From the NCBI RefSeq assembly GCF_000204055.1, contig NW_006768766.1, forward strand, positions 2,842,524 to 2,906,523: 64,000 nt of DNA. Reading direction: 5' to 3'. The notes under the pieces were generated by a model. The model worked only from the letters and a program-made list of their open reading frames with translations. It was not told the origin of the DNA and ran no database searches. Positions 1-11,394 of this stretch are shown in pieces. The stretch comes from Melampsora larici-populina 98AG31 (lineage: Eukaryota > Basidiomycota > Pucciniomycetes > Pucciniales > Melampsoraceae). Both the position numbers and the translations under genes were made by a program. Each line of letters begins with the position of its first letter. Within the stretch, counting starts at the first letter, position 1.

Positions 1-329
1 CTCATAGCTGAGCCTCTACATTCTACTGTAATTTCCAGCCCGGTTTCGGATTCAAGCCGTGATGACGCTAGCTACGAACCCGAAACGACAAGATCTTCAC
101 CGGCTGTCGGCAGGTCTGAGTGCAGATTCAATTCGGAACGAGGTATGTCTTTTGATGAGCTGTCTTATGCATGCTCTACCCTCATATGGCTGGTCTTGCT
201 GCATGACAGGCGGCGATGTGCGATCTTCTATGCCGTTGATGTCAACGATATTTTGAGAGGCATCGCTTCGAAAGAAAAAGACCGCTTTATCCGCTTTGTA
301 GCGAGTGTAGGCTTACGCGCTGTTTCGGA

Positions 330-1445
330 ATGTCCGTAGATTCAAATTCACCTCTTCAACAAGACGTCCAACACAATACGTCTACGAAATGCGGGGGGTC
401 TGAACATACTGATCGCCACAGGAGCCCACGCCAACCACGAACATATCTTACCCACACCTGTCCGTCTTACAACAAACTCAGTCCACTAGGACCTGGAGAT
501 TCTTCTTCTTTGGCTCTATTACGAGAGTTTTTCTCGCGGCCTGACGACGAGGAAGGATGCACGGATTTTTCAAGGGAAAGATTCACCCGTCGTCCGCCAA
601 ACTCACCTGGTCATAGTGAGATGCCGGATCAGCACAAGAGTGGATTGAAAGATGGATCACCTTCAATGCAGAACCGTCCTCAGCTCTCTAGCTCTGCACC
701 ACCTAGTCGACCAGAAGTCCTCACACCTAAAATGCATCGCCCGCCATCATGCACTATGTCTGAGACTAACATGGACCGTAATACCCAGAACTTCTCTATC
801 CGTAGACTCCATCCAAAAAGCGAATTACGTCCGCCAGCTATCCCACGATTCCGAAGCAAATCAAACTCCACATACGAGGGGCGAAGTCAAGAAGGTGAAG
901 ACGTCAGTGCGCCAGTTGCAAGCAGCTCTAGAGATGTTCCAATGATGAGACCCGTACCAAGGCCAAAGAATTTGATAAGAAAACACGGAGGTGAATCGGA
1001 TACATTCAGGTGCACATTTCCCTGCAAACTGATTGGCCACTCTGATCATGAAATAAAGATGGTATTGCTTACGATGTTTTCTTCTCGATATGCAATGCAG
1101 ATGTCCAAATTGTACGTATAAACTTGTGTTCATCATATCGAATAGGAGACGCTGTTAACACTGACTGCAAACATTCTGTCCGGACAGGTAACAGAAGATG
1201 TAAGAGTTCAATCAGCTACGAAAAACATGATGCTTCTTGCACACATCGTATGGGTGAGTGGTTCTCGCTTCCCTTACGGGCAACATGAACTGACTTTGCT
1301 ATTGAAAATACAAGGTCCATTGAGACTGGAGTGTAGGTTTTGCGGAAGGCCCTATACCTATGTGGGCTATCTGTCCAAACATGAAGCAGACTGCCAAAAA
1401 ATTGATCCTGTGAGCTTTTCCCCATCAAATCTCAAGGCCATTTAG
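330..1445 (+). CDS. C2HC zinc-finger protein, Ser/Pro-rich (host gene)
   Basis: Four exons are proposed: 330-1009, 1101-1125, 1205-1253 and 1315-1445, all with GT-AG introns that keep frame, giving about 294 residues. The first ~225 residues are Ser/Pro/Arg-rich and probably disordered. The spliced C-terminus holds two similar fingers. The first reads FRCPNC then KHDASC (C-x2-C-x11-H-x3-C) and is assembled across two introns. The second reads CRFCGRP then KHEADC (C-x2-C-x12-H-x3-C). Because the same spacing appears twice only after splicing, the exon model is credible. A DNA- or RNA-binding role is inferred from the fingers alone. The ATG at 330 is the first in this frame, but an open frame at 145-339 could be an upstream exon, so the 5' end is uncertain. 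Confidence 0.6.
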
Positions 1446-4106
1446 CATCTCCTGACGCGTTGTCAATCTGTAGCGTGAGCGGGTACTGTGGGGGACGCGT
1501 GTCCTTCACGAGAGTGATAGCCTCTGACAGACGCGGTGCTCTTGTTTGATATCATAGACTTCTTGGCCTGTTGCGAGATGTGTAAGCTCTTGGGTTGTTG
1601 TATTTATAGCGGTCTTGCTTTTTTTTGTATGTTCCATCCTCTCCATTATCTCCATTGAACATGTTATCATTGTACATTGGCCTTACACCTCTGTCAATAC
1701 CCGAAACCATTAGAGAAGGCTTCATTCTTTGAGTTAGGTTGTCTTTCCGGTCTCACACCCTCATACTACCTAGCAAACGAGCCTAAATAATTCTCTTCAA
1801 TATCTAATTATCTAATAGGGGGTTTCAAGTCGCGGCTTTTACGTTTTTTTGCAGTAAAAAAAGTTGTCTGTTGTTGCAAAATATGTTGTAAATTCTAAAA
1901 GTTCAGAAAACCATTTAGGTGTCCCTAATTGCCTAAAGATACAACAATTTGAACAAGAAAGAAAGATTTTGAGGTGGTTTTAGAGCCTTGACAAATTGAA
2001 AAAGACGAGTCAAGATCTCTTGCTCTTCATGACCAAGATTGTCTCTTTGACTTCATCACTATAAAGAAGTCTTCTTTACCTCTTTACCTCGATTGTCTTG
2101 ATTCAGTTTTAGTTATCTTACGTCCTTTTTCAAGTTTTCTCTCAAATTTATTCTTTAAATCTCAAGGATTGATCAAAGATGATCAATAAGATAATTGTAG
2201 ACAAATTGAGTTTGATGGATTTGGTAAAGAAAGAAAAAAATGGCACATACTTCAAGGTCAGATTTGCTCCCAACTGCAGATCATCTGGTGCAGCACTGTC
2301 CGCATACTATAGTGAGTTGTGTCAAGACTGTGGTAACAATAAGTTTTGGCTCAAAATCTACGGCCGGCCACAAATCTAGATTTTTTGAGAAACTGAATAC
2401 AATTCCAAAAGACTTCATTACACTCACATTCTGAAAATGATCTCTCAGCCCCATCGAGGACATTTTTTCATATTTTCACTGGCTTTTACAGACTCACAGT
2501 CTCACAGAGTCAAAGGCGTGGAGCTACTGATTTCGAGTTACCACTGTCTTGACACAAGCAACCATATAACGGATAAATTTGCTATTTTGGGCTCTTATAT
2601 TTTACAACAAGTCTAAGTTGATTTGGACAACTTTATAGATACCAGAGAACACGTGGGCATGCCTGCCACGGTTGCACTGTTCTACAATTGAATGGTACAC
2701 ACTCAAATGTGCTGTAAGGTTGTAATTAGCTCAACATACACCTTGCTTGGTTTATTCATAACTGCCACAATCTCAAGGTGCTATAAAGGAATTATCTATC
2801 TACATACCATTTATAACCCTCATAATCAACACAAAAGGCTGATTTTGGTATGATAAGTGGTGAGTTGTGTGGATGGCTAAATGCTAGATTCTAAAGGGTG
2901 GGTGATAAGAAGATGATTGGATAAGGAATGATAGGCATCAAATTCACAGGATATTATCTTCTTTATATACAGCAATGAAAAATAGATATAACATGAGTGG
3001 AAAGTGCAACTTTTGAAGTTAGGTTTTTAAAGGTACAAAAAAACTGAAGCAGATTTCAGACACAACTCCTAAAGTCAAGCTTTCAGAACCTCAAAAACAA
3101 TAGAAATCCCAAAAGAAGTGCAAGTGGTGTCACAAAGACAAATTTTGAACTCACACTTTTCAAAGTTAATTAAGAAGGATGAAAGGTAGCTGGTAAAACA
3201 AAACAAAGGCAAAGGCAACTTGTACACTATGTTGAAATCACATTTTGAATTCAGGCAAAGGAGACTGGACAACAGAAAAAATAGCATTTTTCCACAACTG
3301 CTTGTCAAGCTTTTACCACCACGTGTTGAGCTTCTACCACAAGCACTCCTAAAACAAGAGTATGAGGGATTTGAAACAGGAACAAAGACTGTTAGACATT
3401 CAAAAATAGGGAAAAAATGGACTAGTATTGAAAAGTAACCAAAGCAACCCAATAAGTGGTGGACCAGAGGAGAACAGCATCCAACAGTACTTATTCAAAT
3501 TTCAAGTACTCATCTGAGAGACAGATCTCAAAGAATGCTCATCCAAGATGGAAATGAACATTCTGCAGCAATGTACAAAAAAGTTTGAGCAAATCAGCCT
3601 GATCACCTGAGCACTTCCAAAATTGTCAATTGAAGGAATCTGAAAGAGAAGCAATCTTGTTTGGAGAATTCAGGAAAGTGTACAATGCTCACATGTATGC
3701 AAGCATCAATTTTTGCTCTCTAATTACTTTTTCTTGTTCTTTATCTATGCATCTTAATCACTAATGCTACCCAGAGTAGTGACAATCTTACAACCTGCAT
3801 TCCACAAAGAATCATCTGGACCACCATAAGTTTGATATCAGAACTATAGATGTTAGTTGGCATCTAGACACAAAAAAAACAACATGAAAGCTTTTGTCAG
3901 TCAGTGTTTCTTGATAGCATCTATGATTCCAAACGTCATCTGTGCCCAATGAGATATCTGGAGGACCAGGAGAATTTGACATGTGGAGAAAGGGGAGGAA
4001 AAAGGAGCAAAATGAAATCTTTCATATTCTTTGTCTTTATCCAATGTATGCATCAAAGGATGGTACATATCCTCAACATAATGATGCCCCCAAAACAGCC
4101 TTGTGA
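1446..4106. other. Intergenic, no supported gene
   Basis: This stretch is A+T-rich and contains no convincing coding region; the short open frames lack motifs. At 1816 there is a single terminal-repeat half (TAGGGGGTTTCAAGTC) identical to the ends of the MITE at 24678-24880, without a partner nearby, so it is probably a truncated copy. Around 3090-3400 a stretch with KCKWCHKDK in one frame could be a decayed retroelement zinc knuckle, but it is too degraded to call. Confidence 0.5.
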
Positions 4107-4520
4107 GATATTACTTTTTCTAAAATGAATGGCACCCCTGGCCCGAGAAAAAAATATTTTTCAGCGCCGCAGTCCCCGCAGCCGGTGCAGTGATGCATAC
4201 AGAATCCAGATCAGCTGGCTGACGCGGCCTGCTGAGCACTGTAATTGGCAATCACTCACCAAACTCCCTCTACGATTGGCTTTCAACACCCACTTCCTCG
4301 ACATTTTTCCTGACGCCTCAAACCAATTGCTTCATCGATCACACGTAAGTCGTCCTATCAGCTTTCTAGCACACCTATTCCACGTTGACTTATAACCTTT
4401 TTTCTTTTTCTTTTTCTTTTTCTTTTTCTTTTTCTTTGACTTTGATTTTGATTTTCTCTTCTTTTTTTGACCATGTAGATCAAAGACTACCCCAACTCCT
4501 TGTTCAAACCGACACCGTCA
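4107..4520. repeat. Left arm of foldback inverted repeat
   Basis: The arm starts GATATTACTTTTTCTAAAAT and matches the reverse complement of 5385-5785. It contains an open frame of 88 codons at 4129-4395, followed by a (TTTTTC)n tract whose length differs between the arms. Confidence 0.8.
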
Positions 4521-5384
4521 TAAGCAAAGATGATACTCACTTTTGAGATGATTTCAAGTGATTGAGGGTGGTTATGAGTGATTTGGGGTGGTCTCGTACT
4601 TGGCCTATCTCTGGTACCAGACCACCATTTCCTTTTTTTTTACAAAAAATGTGTCCTTATGATAAGTTTTGCTCTAGGATATCATAACTCATGGTTCCTG
4701 TTAATGACTTTTCAAGTTGTAGTAATTGATGCTTATGCTAGTATTTGTTCTCAGTTCTTATTTGTGGTTGTGATGACTCACACTTTTTGTTTTTGTTTTG
4801 ATCAATGCAAGTTCACTGTGTTCCAAAAGTATGAGCCTACAAACTGAGAAAGTCCCATTAATCTCACTTATGATCCAACATAAATGACGCCAAACAACTT
4901 ATAGTTACTCAAGCAGAACATGATCCAGCTTATTGTCTTTTTCATTCTTTGTCGCATCGACAAAAAACTTTCAATTATATTGATAATCTCAATGTTTTTC
5001 AATCAAATCTCACTAAAATAGAGGATCCAGTATCTAGTTCGTTCATCCTAAAATCTTAACTGAAATGTTAAAAGTTGTTCAAATAAATATGAACAATTTA
5101 ATTTGATGTTTTGTAGATAAGTTTGGTTTTGAATGGCAAATCAAACAAAAGTTTCCTTCTTTGCATTGATTTCTGAGTCAGACAGCACAAAAATCAAGAG
5201 ACGTTCAAAAGTATTAAAGAGATTCAATAAAAAAGATACATCGGGTAAAGAAACAATTGTGATATCAATCCGATCAACAGAATGATCGTGTTCGTTAACT
5301 AGATAATAAAAAATTCAATTAAATCAATGAGATCTCAATCAAATGCCCATCCCTTCTCCGTGACCTGTAGCAAAACTAGACATA

Positions 5385-5785
5385 TGACGGTCTCTGTTTG
5401 AATCGGGGTAGTCTTTGATCTACATGGTCAAAAAAAGAAGAGAAAATCAAAATCAAAGTCAAAGTCAAAGAAAAAGAAAAAGAAAAAGAGAAAAGGTTAT
5501 AAGTCAACGTGGAATAGGTGTGCTAGAAAGCTGATAGGACGACTTACGTGTGATCGATGAAGCAATTGGTTTGAGGCGTCAGGAAAAATGTCGAGGAAGT
5601 GGGTGTTGAAAGCCAATCGTAGAGGGAGTTCGGTGAGTGATTGCCAATTACAGTGCTCAGCAGGCCGCGTCAGCCAGCTGATCTGGATTCTGTATGCATC
5701 ACTGCACCGGCTGCGGGGACTGCGGCGCTGAAAAATATTTTTTTCTCGGGCCAGGGGTGCCATTCATTTTAGAAAAAGTAATATC
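5385..5785. repeat. Right arm of foldback inverted repeat
   Basis: This is the reverse complement of the left arm. It contains the same 88-codon frame on the minus strand at 5763-5497. The match ends at GTAATATC (5785), after which the flanks diverge. Confidence 0.8.
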
Positions 5786-6768
5786 CCCTGTGCTTCATGG
5801 CAAGCAATGGTACTGTCATGCCTTTTGTTATGACCCTTATAGCACTGCCAGTACTTAGGCACTTATGTACTTAGCTGTTCTCATCATACTTGGCTCAGCG
5901 CACAGATAGTGCTTCCTCACTTAGCAATCTAATCTCATTACTAGATCACCCTTGAGGCTTCTCTTGCATCTCATCATTCCTCAAGTCCTATCACCTTTGA
6001 GTATCATCTGTCATTAACACAAGCCCTAGTTCTGCTCACAAAAAAATCAAGATATAAATTTGCAAACAAACCATATCCATTTCGAAGATCATATAAATAG
6101 TCACAGCTAAGAAGAAATCATTCATACCATTCAAGTGCTCCATAGCAAGGAATCTGATGATAGTCTGATTCAAGTATCAAGCTTTTTTATGATTTCTTAG
6201 TTTATTATTATGAATTGCACTTCTTTTCTAAAGATGAAAAAAAGTAAAAAAAAACAAAAAAAAAAACAAGTCCAGCAACAAAAAAAAAGTGGTGTAATAG
6301 AAAGAAAAAGATTAGAATCTTTAATCAAAAAAAAATAAAATCAATCTTTTTTTTTGTTGGAAAAAAAAATAAACACAATTGTGAATATATATATATATAT
6401 ATATTGTAATGAAAAAAAATTTATATATCATTGATTCTGTGAAATTATAAAAGAAAAAAAAATCAAACTTGACTATAAAAAAACAAAAGGATTTGAATGA
6501 TACATTTGTGGGGGAGGGGAAAATGCTTCAACTGATGAAAGAAAATAAAAAGAAAGAAAAAGAGAAGCAAAAGAAAAACAACAACAAATGCAAATCAAAA
6601 ATAGAAAAAAAAGAAAATCATAAGAAAAAGAAAAAAAAGAAGAGAACCAAATCAACAATATTTTTTTCATGAAATGATTATATATAAATAAAAAAGAAAA
6701 ACACCAATTTTTTTCTTAATTTTTTTTTGGATTCATTTCATGTTTTTTTTTTTTGGTTTTCGTCATCA
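5786..6768. other. A-rich low-complexity spacer
   Basis: Between the foldback element and the convergent end of the glycosyltransferase gene lie long A-runs, lysine-like AAAGAAA tracts and a (TA)n stretch near 6388-6405. Open frames here are low-complexity artefacts. The T-rich minus-strand sense of 6600-6768 is compatible with the 3' untranslated region of the gene at 6769-8447. Confidence 0.6.
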
Positions 6769-8447
6769 TCAATCAAGTTTACTTTTCGATTTCCAATCAT
6801 TAAACCTATCCAAAACCGAATCCGAAAGATATTCTCTTGCAATCAAATTAAAATGACTCTTTCTATTCAATGCATCTTCAGGTCCTAATTGATTTGCAGA
6901 TAATAATAAATCGTCAGTTGCAATTGAAATTCTTTCATCTAAGAGATGATGCCACATATGATAAGCAAATTGATTGGGTTTGAAGGGTGATGGTTCTGGA
7001 TCGGTTTCGGTCAAGGTTCCATGAACTTGTTTGAGACCTGGATCGTCCCATAGTGGCATGAAGAATGAGTGATGGTCTAGGACTGTGATGTGTGCTTGAC
7101 TAGAAGTGGCATTCTTTGCTAGGGCCCATGGTAGGATCACTGAATGATAATTCCTGTTGATTTGATAGGGTGGTTAAGGGAGTTGAGGGAGATGATTGAC
7201 GCGTTATGAAAAGATTAGATTTCGATGAAGGATAAGTCAATAAATTGCGTAATGTGATGGATAGTAAAAGGAGATCAGCCTCAAGTCTCTCTCATATCAC
7301 ACTTGATACTACAGGAACATAGAGAAGAGAACACGAACCAAATTCCACCGCCTCGGAAAGGTTGTCCTTCAAAAGTACGATATGAATCATACCAAACATC
7401 CAAAAACTTAGCACCTCTCTGTGCCACAATCACCGCATTACACAATCCATTCACAAGCGTAGGATGAAGTAAAGTGCCATCAGCCTTTTCGATTCCCATG
7501 ACCATTTCTTCAGATCCTTTTAACAATTCGTCAAATGAATTTAGGACCAAGATATCCGTATCCAAATAAATCCCACCAAATCTCTGTAACATTTCTAATC
7601 TGATGACATCTGTTTTATGTGAGATATCTAAGATTGGATTCCCAAAGATACTCGTTCGATCTTCTGTTTCATGAATCTCTACACTTGGTAATCTTAACAT
7701 CTCATCCCACCAAAAATTCGTTCCTGGTTCTGGTATTGTACCCTTAATCATATGAGCCATGGTTCGTTGAGGTGATATTTTAGTAATAGCTGATTTGATT
7801 GATAACCATTGAAGATAAGAGAATACGTTTTTTCCAGGTGGTACGATGTGTAGGATTGAAGGTATAGGATCGTTGGATGGTAATTCGCTGAGGTTTGATT
7901 CATCTGTATAACCGAATCGATTGAGTAAGAACGGAATTTGATGTGATGATGTGGCAGTATGATTCGTAGTAGTAGTAGATCTAAAATCATCTTCTAGATC
8001 AAGTAAGCGAGTTGGAGGACTTTCAAAGAAACTTGAGAATGGATGAGGTAAATCGAGATGAAAGAGAGATAAGATTAATAAGATAAGTCCAGAAGTTGAA
8101 AGAGTCAAAAAGAATAAAACCCAAAGTCTTCTAAATCTAAAATGAGATGAAGAAAAAGGTAAGGAATCGAAGAAATGATTAATGGATTGAGTTGGTTTTG
8201 AGAATGAGTTGATAGGTGTGATAAGTGAAGGTATTGATAAAGGTGAAGTTGATGAAGAAGTTGAAGAAGTTGAAGAAGAGGAAGAAGAAGAAGGATTAAA
8301 GTGATGAATCGGAGTTGTTGAAGTTGATATCGAAAGTAATAATTGGTCTTCTTTATCTTTGGTTGGTATTGGAGTATAATAACGAGGTAAGTGTTGTTGT
8401 TGTTGTTGTTGAGAATGTGATGAGATTGAAAGTCTTCTAATAGCCAT
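6769..8447 (-). CDS. Golgi glycosyltransferase, DXD family (Gly_transf_sug / alpha-1,4-glycosyltransferase type)
   Basis: Two exons, 8447-7339 and 7153-6769, joined by a 185-bp GT-AG intron that keeps frame (…GGGI-W-NYHSV…), give 497 residues. It looks like a type II membrane protein: a Ser/Gln-rich cytosolic N-terminus, one hydrophobic anchor at about residues 108-129, then a lumenal catalytic domain. The motif GGIYLDTDILVL at about 291-302 holds the DXD metal/nucleotide-sugar binding residues (D296, D298). The second exon carries the conserved NYHSVILPWALAK and NQFAYHMWHHLL segments typical of alpha-1,4-glycosyltransferases. The role is inferred to be sugar transfer onto glycolipid or glycoprotein in the Golgi; acceptor and donor cannot be told. 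The ATG at 8447 is preceded by promoter-like A+T-rich DNA and the gene shows no lesion. Confidence 0.88.
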
Positions 8448-8914
8448 TTTACGTTTGAGTTCTGATTGGTTTGGATTGAGTGGATTGATGGTTTGGGTTC
8501 TGATGAGTTGATGATGATTAATGAAAGTTGGAATTTTGTAAACTTTTGGAATCGGTTAATTTAGAACTTCATTTTATTTATAATCTTCACTTGGTCGTAG
8601 TTTCGATTTTCGGTTTCAAAATTAAAAAAAAATCAAATCATCAAATACATAAATTCATTCCCAGGACCCAAACACACGACATTCTAATTTCACACTGCGC
8701 TCATTTCGGTCGATTTGGGGCGGTTTTAGACTGCGACTCCCGAACTCGGTCCCACAGTTTGCCTCAATGGAATCCGTGAGAGGTTTGTTAGGTGGTGTGC
8801 GAAAAAAATACTCTGCAAAGATGAGCATTTGAAAATGGCACTTTGACAGAAGTCCCCAACAGGACCATGTTCAAAAATTGTGTTCATTTTTTATAATCCA
8901 ATAATCCCCTAAAA
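8448..8914. other. Upstream region of the glycosyltransferase gene
   Basis: About 470 bp with no coding signal. It separates the glycosyltransferase start from a transposase relic and presumably contains the minus-strand promoter. No specific element could be assigned. Confidence 0.4.
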
Positions 8915-9535
8915 ATACAAATAGCGTATCACAGGATAGTCTATGGTTGGCGTGGAAGTGCACACAATCAACAAGTGTTGAAGTCTACTCATGTATGTCC
9001 TTTTTGTCACTTGGTTTATCTTCTCTGCATCCAACCTGATGATAGATATCTATGTAGTTCTATCAAGAAATCCCATCTTTCTTTTCAGAGGGACAGTATA
9101 TCCTAACCAACTCTGACAGCTATGCATCTGTGCAACATGTTGTACCACTATTTGAATTATCACAATCTGGCACTCTTTCAGCATGTCAAATTCACTTCAA
9201 CAGGTCAATTTCCAAAATTAGAATTGCATCAGAACATTGCAATGGCATCTTACACATGTGATTTGGATCCCTTCACAAGCTGAAACTATCAATCAGCAAC
9301 TCAAAAGATGCTACATATGTATGTTATTGTATTTCTGCATGTGCAGTCATCCACAACATCCTGATTGTGGATGGATCAGCAATGGTAGTATTTGGTATCA
9401 ACATGAACACTAAATTGGAAGCTGTAGACAACACTATGACCTAAGCTCAAATGTTGGCTTATTTGGATTCTTTGGAAAATCAATGCTGTAACTCTTGATT
9501 CTGTGTGTTTTGTATTGAGAAAGGGTATTATTGTT
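8915..9535 (+). pseudogene. PIF/Harbinger transposase relic
   Basis: The DNA is recognisably homologous to the C-terminal half of the intact Harbinger transposase at 26590-27211. Shared stretches include GGAAGTGCACACAATCAAC, AACATTGCAATGGCAT and GATTTGGATCCCTTCAC. The copy has stops, small indels and a missing 5' half, so it is not functional. No terminal repeats were found around it. It is older and more diverged than the complete element at 25398-29436 and is probably a related family member. Confidence 0.8.
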
Positions 9536-11394
9536 TTGATCACACCCTTATAACCTTCAAGAAATTTAACATACTTGTACTCACTCAATCTTTTTAAAGT
9601 CAATTTCAAACTTATGACCTTCAAGAGAATCAATATATTTCTACTCACTCAAAGTTTGGAAATTTAATTTGCACATATTTTATTTTATTTTAAATGTAAT
9701 CTTTTTACTCAATGTCTTTATAGTCAGTCTAGACTTTATTTATTTTGAAACAAAACAATATCTTTTGATTTCTTCAGATTTCAATAGTTGAACCCAACAA
9801 AAGAGAGAAGTTCTTTTCAATTTCCAAATTTTAAGATGGCTTTAAAGTGGACCAAAAGAAGCGTATCACACACAATTTTTTCTTTTTGAGATTGTTGTAA
9901 ATAAGCATATATCAGTTGGACAAGCAGCATATAACAACAGATAGAACCATTTTTTGAATTTTATAAATTTCATTTAATTGGATTGAACATAGTCGGACAA
10001 GAGACACATATCAGAGAGGAAATACAAATATAAAGGAATGTGAATCAAATCAAATTGATTGTGACATATTTGATATAAAACGTTTGATTTGAGCTCCTAG
10101 CTAGTCACTTTGGGTGGTGTGTGATTGAGAGGATATTCCTGTCTTGGGAATCTGGCAAAGCATCTTCAAGCTGATGGCAAGGTAGGGTCTCTACCCCTGT
10201 GTAAGGCACTGTGCTTCTGTTTGGACTTTGATATTATTGCCTTTGTTCAGATTTCAAGTTGAGCACTGTACTTGATTGAGTAGGCCGCCCACAGTACTCC
10301 CAAATTCTCTTAATATCTGCTTCAATTCCAGGCCCCAGGGTCACAAAATTCAGAGTAAACCCAAGACCCCTTGCCACCTGTGCCTAAAACTGATTTGATT
10401 GCATTCCAAAAGGTTATTGACTGTGAAATATGTGGTGGTATTGGAACTTGGCTGACCAACAACATTCTTGTCAAATAGACTTGTAACACAGCCTAAAACA
10501 GCCTTCCGGTTTTTGGATGATCAAGGAAAATATCACTCCAAGGAGAAAGACCAAGGAATACAATTGGTCATTGAAGAAGACTAATCCAAACCAAGCCAAG
10601 AGAAACAAGTTATTAGGAAAGAATCAAGATACAAAAAGAGTGCACATAAGATCCAAGAAAAGGATGAAAAAATGATCTGAGATGATGTGAATTCAAGAAA
10701 TGGATAAAGAAATTGAAATGTTTTGAAGGGAGCTCAAACAGAATACAAGCCTTCAAACTCAGTGTAATACAGTTGCCAAGCCTTGATCCTTCACTGACAA
10801 GTAAAAAACAAATTGAACAAATGCCAATCAATTACATATGTTAAACTCAACAATGTCCCACACTGCTTCTTGCACACTTACTGCTTCTTGCACACTTTGA
10901 GGCTGCGCTCAAAAAGGAAACTGGCTCTAAAGCCTTGCTGCTCTTGAGGCTACCACACTTGTAACTAATTGTACCAAAGTGTCATATTGGAATTAAGTCA
11001 AGATCTGGACCAAACCATGGCATCATCTAATGGTGTAAATTCATACCTCTTTGCCTTTCTTTTCTTGCTTGCTTGTAACCTGTAAGGAACATAGTCAGAA
11101 GAAAGAACAGCTATGCCCACCCTCAATCCTAATTTTCCTGGTTGATCTGGTGGTTGGTAATAGATGTTCAAGTGGAGTGTTCAGTGGTGTGAGTTTTGTC
11201 TTTGAACAGTTGCCTGCTCTTCTGAGCTCAAAGGACATTTTGCCACTTGTCCTGTCCTAAAGAAACATGCAGACATGGATGTGTGCCAGATTCTATGGTT
11301 CTCAGAGTTGTGCTGGTTTTTTGGTTGGGACACACCTCATTACAAATGTCTTTTTGTGGAGTGTGGGAAAACTTTCATCTTCTTACGGACACGC
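9536..11394. other. Intergenic, no supported gene
   Basis: A+T-rich DNA with no recognisable domain. At 10863-10898 there is a perfect-but-one tandem duplication of an 18-bp unit (CTGCTTCTTGCACACTTA). The segment 11250-11394 may already belong to the decayed copia element that follows, but no diagnostic motif was found there. Confidence 0.45.

Larger units (their letters stand above)
4107..5785. mobile_element. Foldback element with ~400-bp inverted arms
   Basis: Two arms, about 4107-4520 and 5385-5785, are inverted copies of each other. Over an 88-codon open frame contained in both arms they differ by one residue (Lys against Glu), so the duplication is young. Both arms include the same pyrimidine-rich tract (TTTTTC units) and the same inner GACTACCCC edge. 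The ~860-bp centre carries no recognisable transposase. A clear target-site duplication was not found (left flank TTGTGA, right flank CCCTGTG). It could be a non-autonomous foldback transposon or an inverted duplication of a gene 5' region. Transcribed through, it would form a long hairpin RNA. Confidence 0.7.

Noticed and set aside
4129..4395. 88-codon open frame in the foldback arm as a host gene
   Set aside because: It occurs only as a mirror pair within the inverted arms, has no recognisable domain and is probably an open frame carried by the repeat.
6469..6672. Lysine-rich open frame
   Set aside because: It is a low-complexity A-rich tract beyond the 3' end of the glycosyltransferase gene; composition alone explains it.
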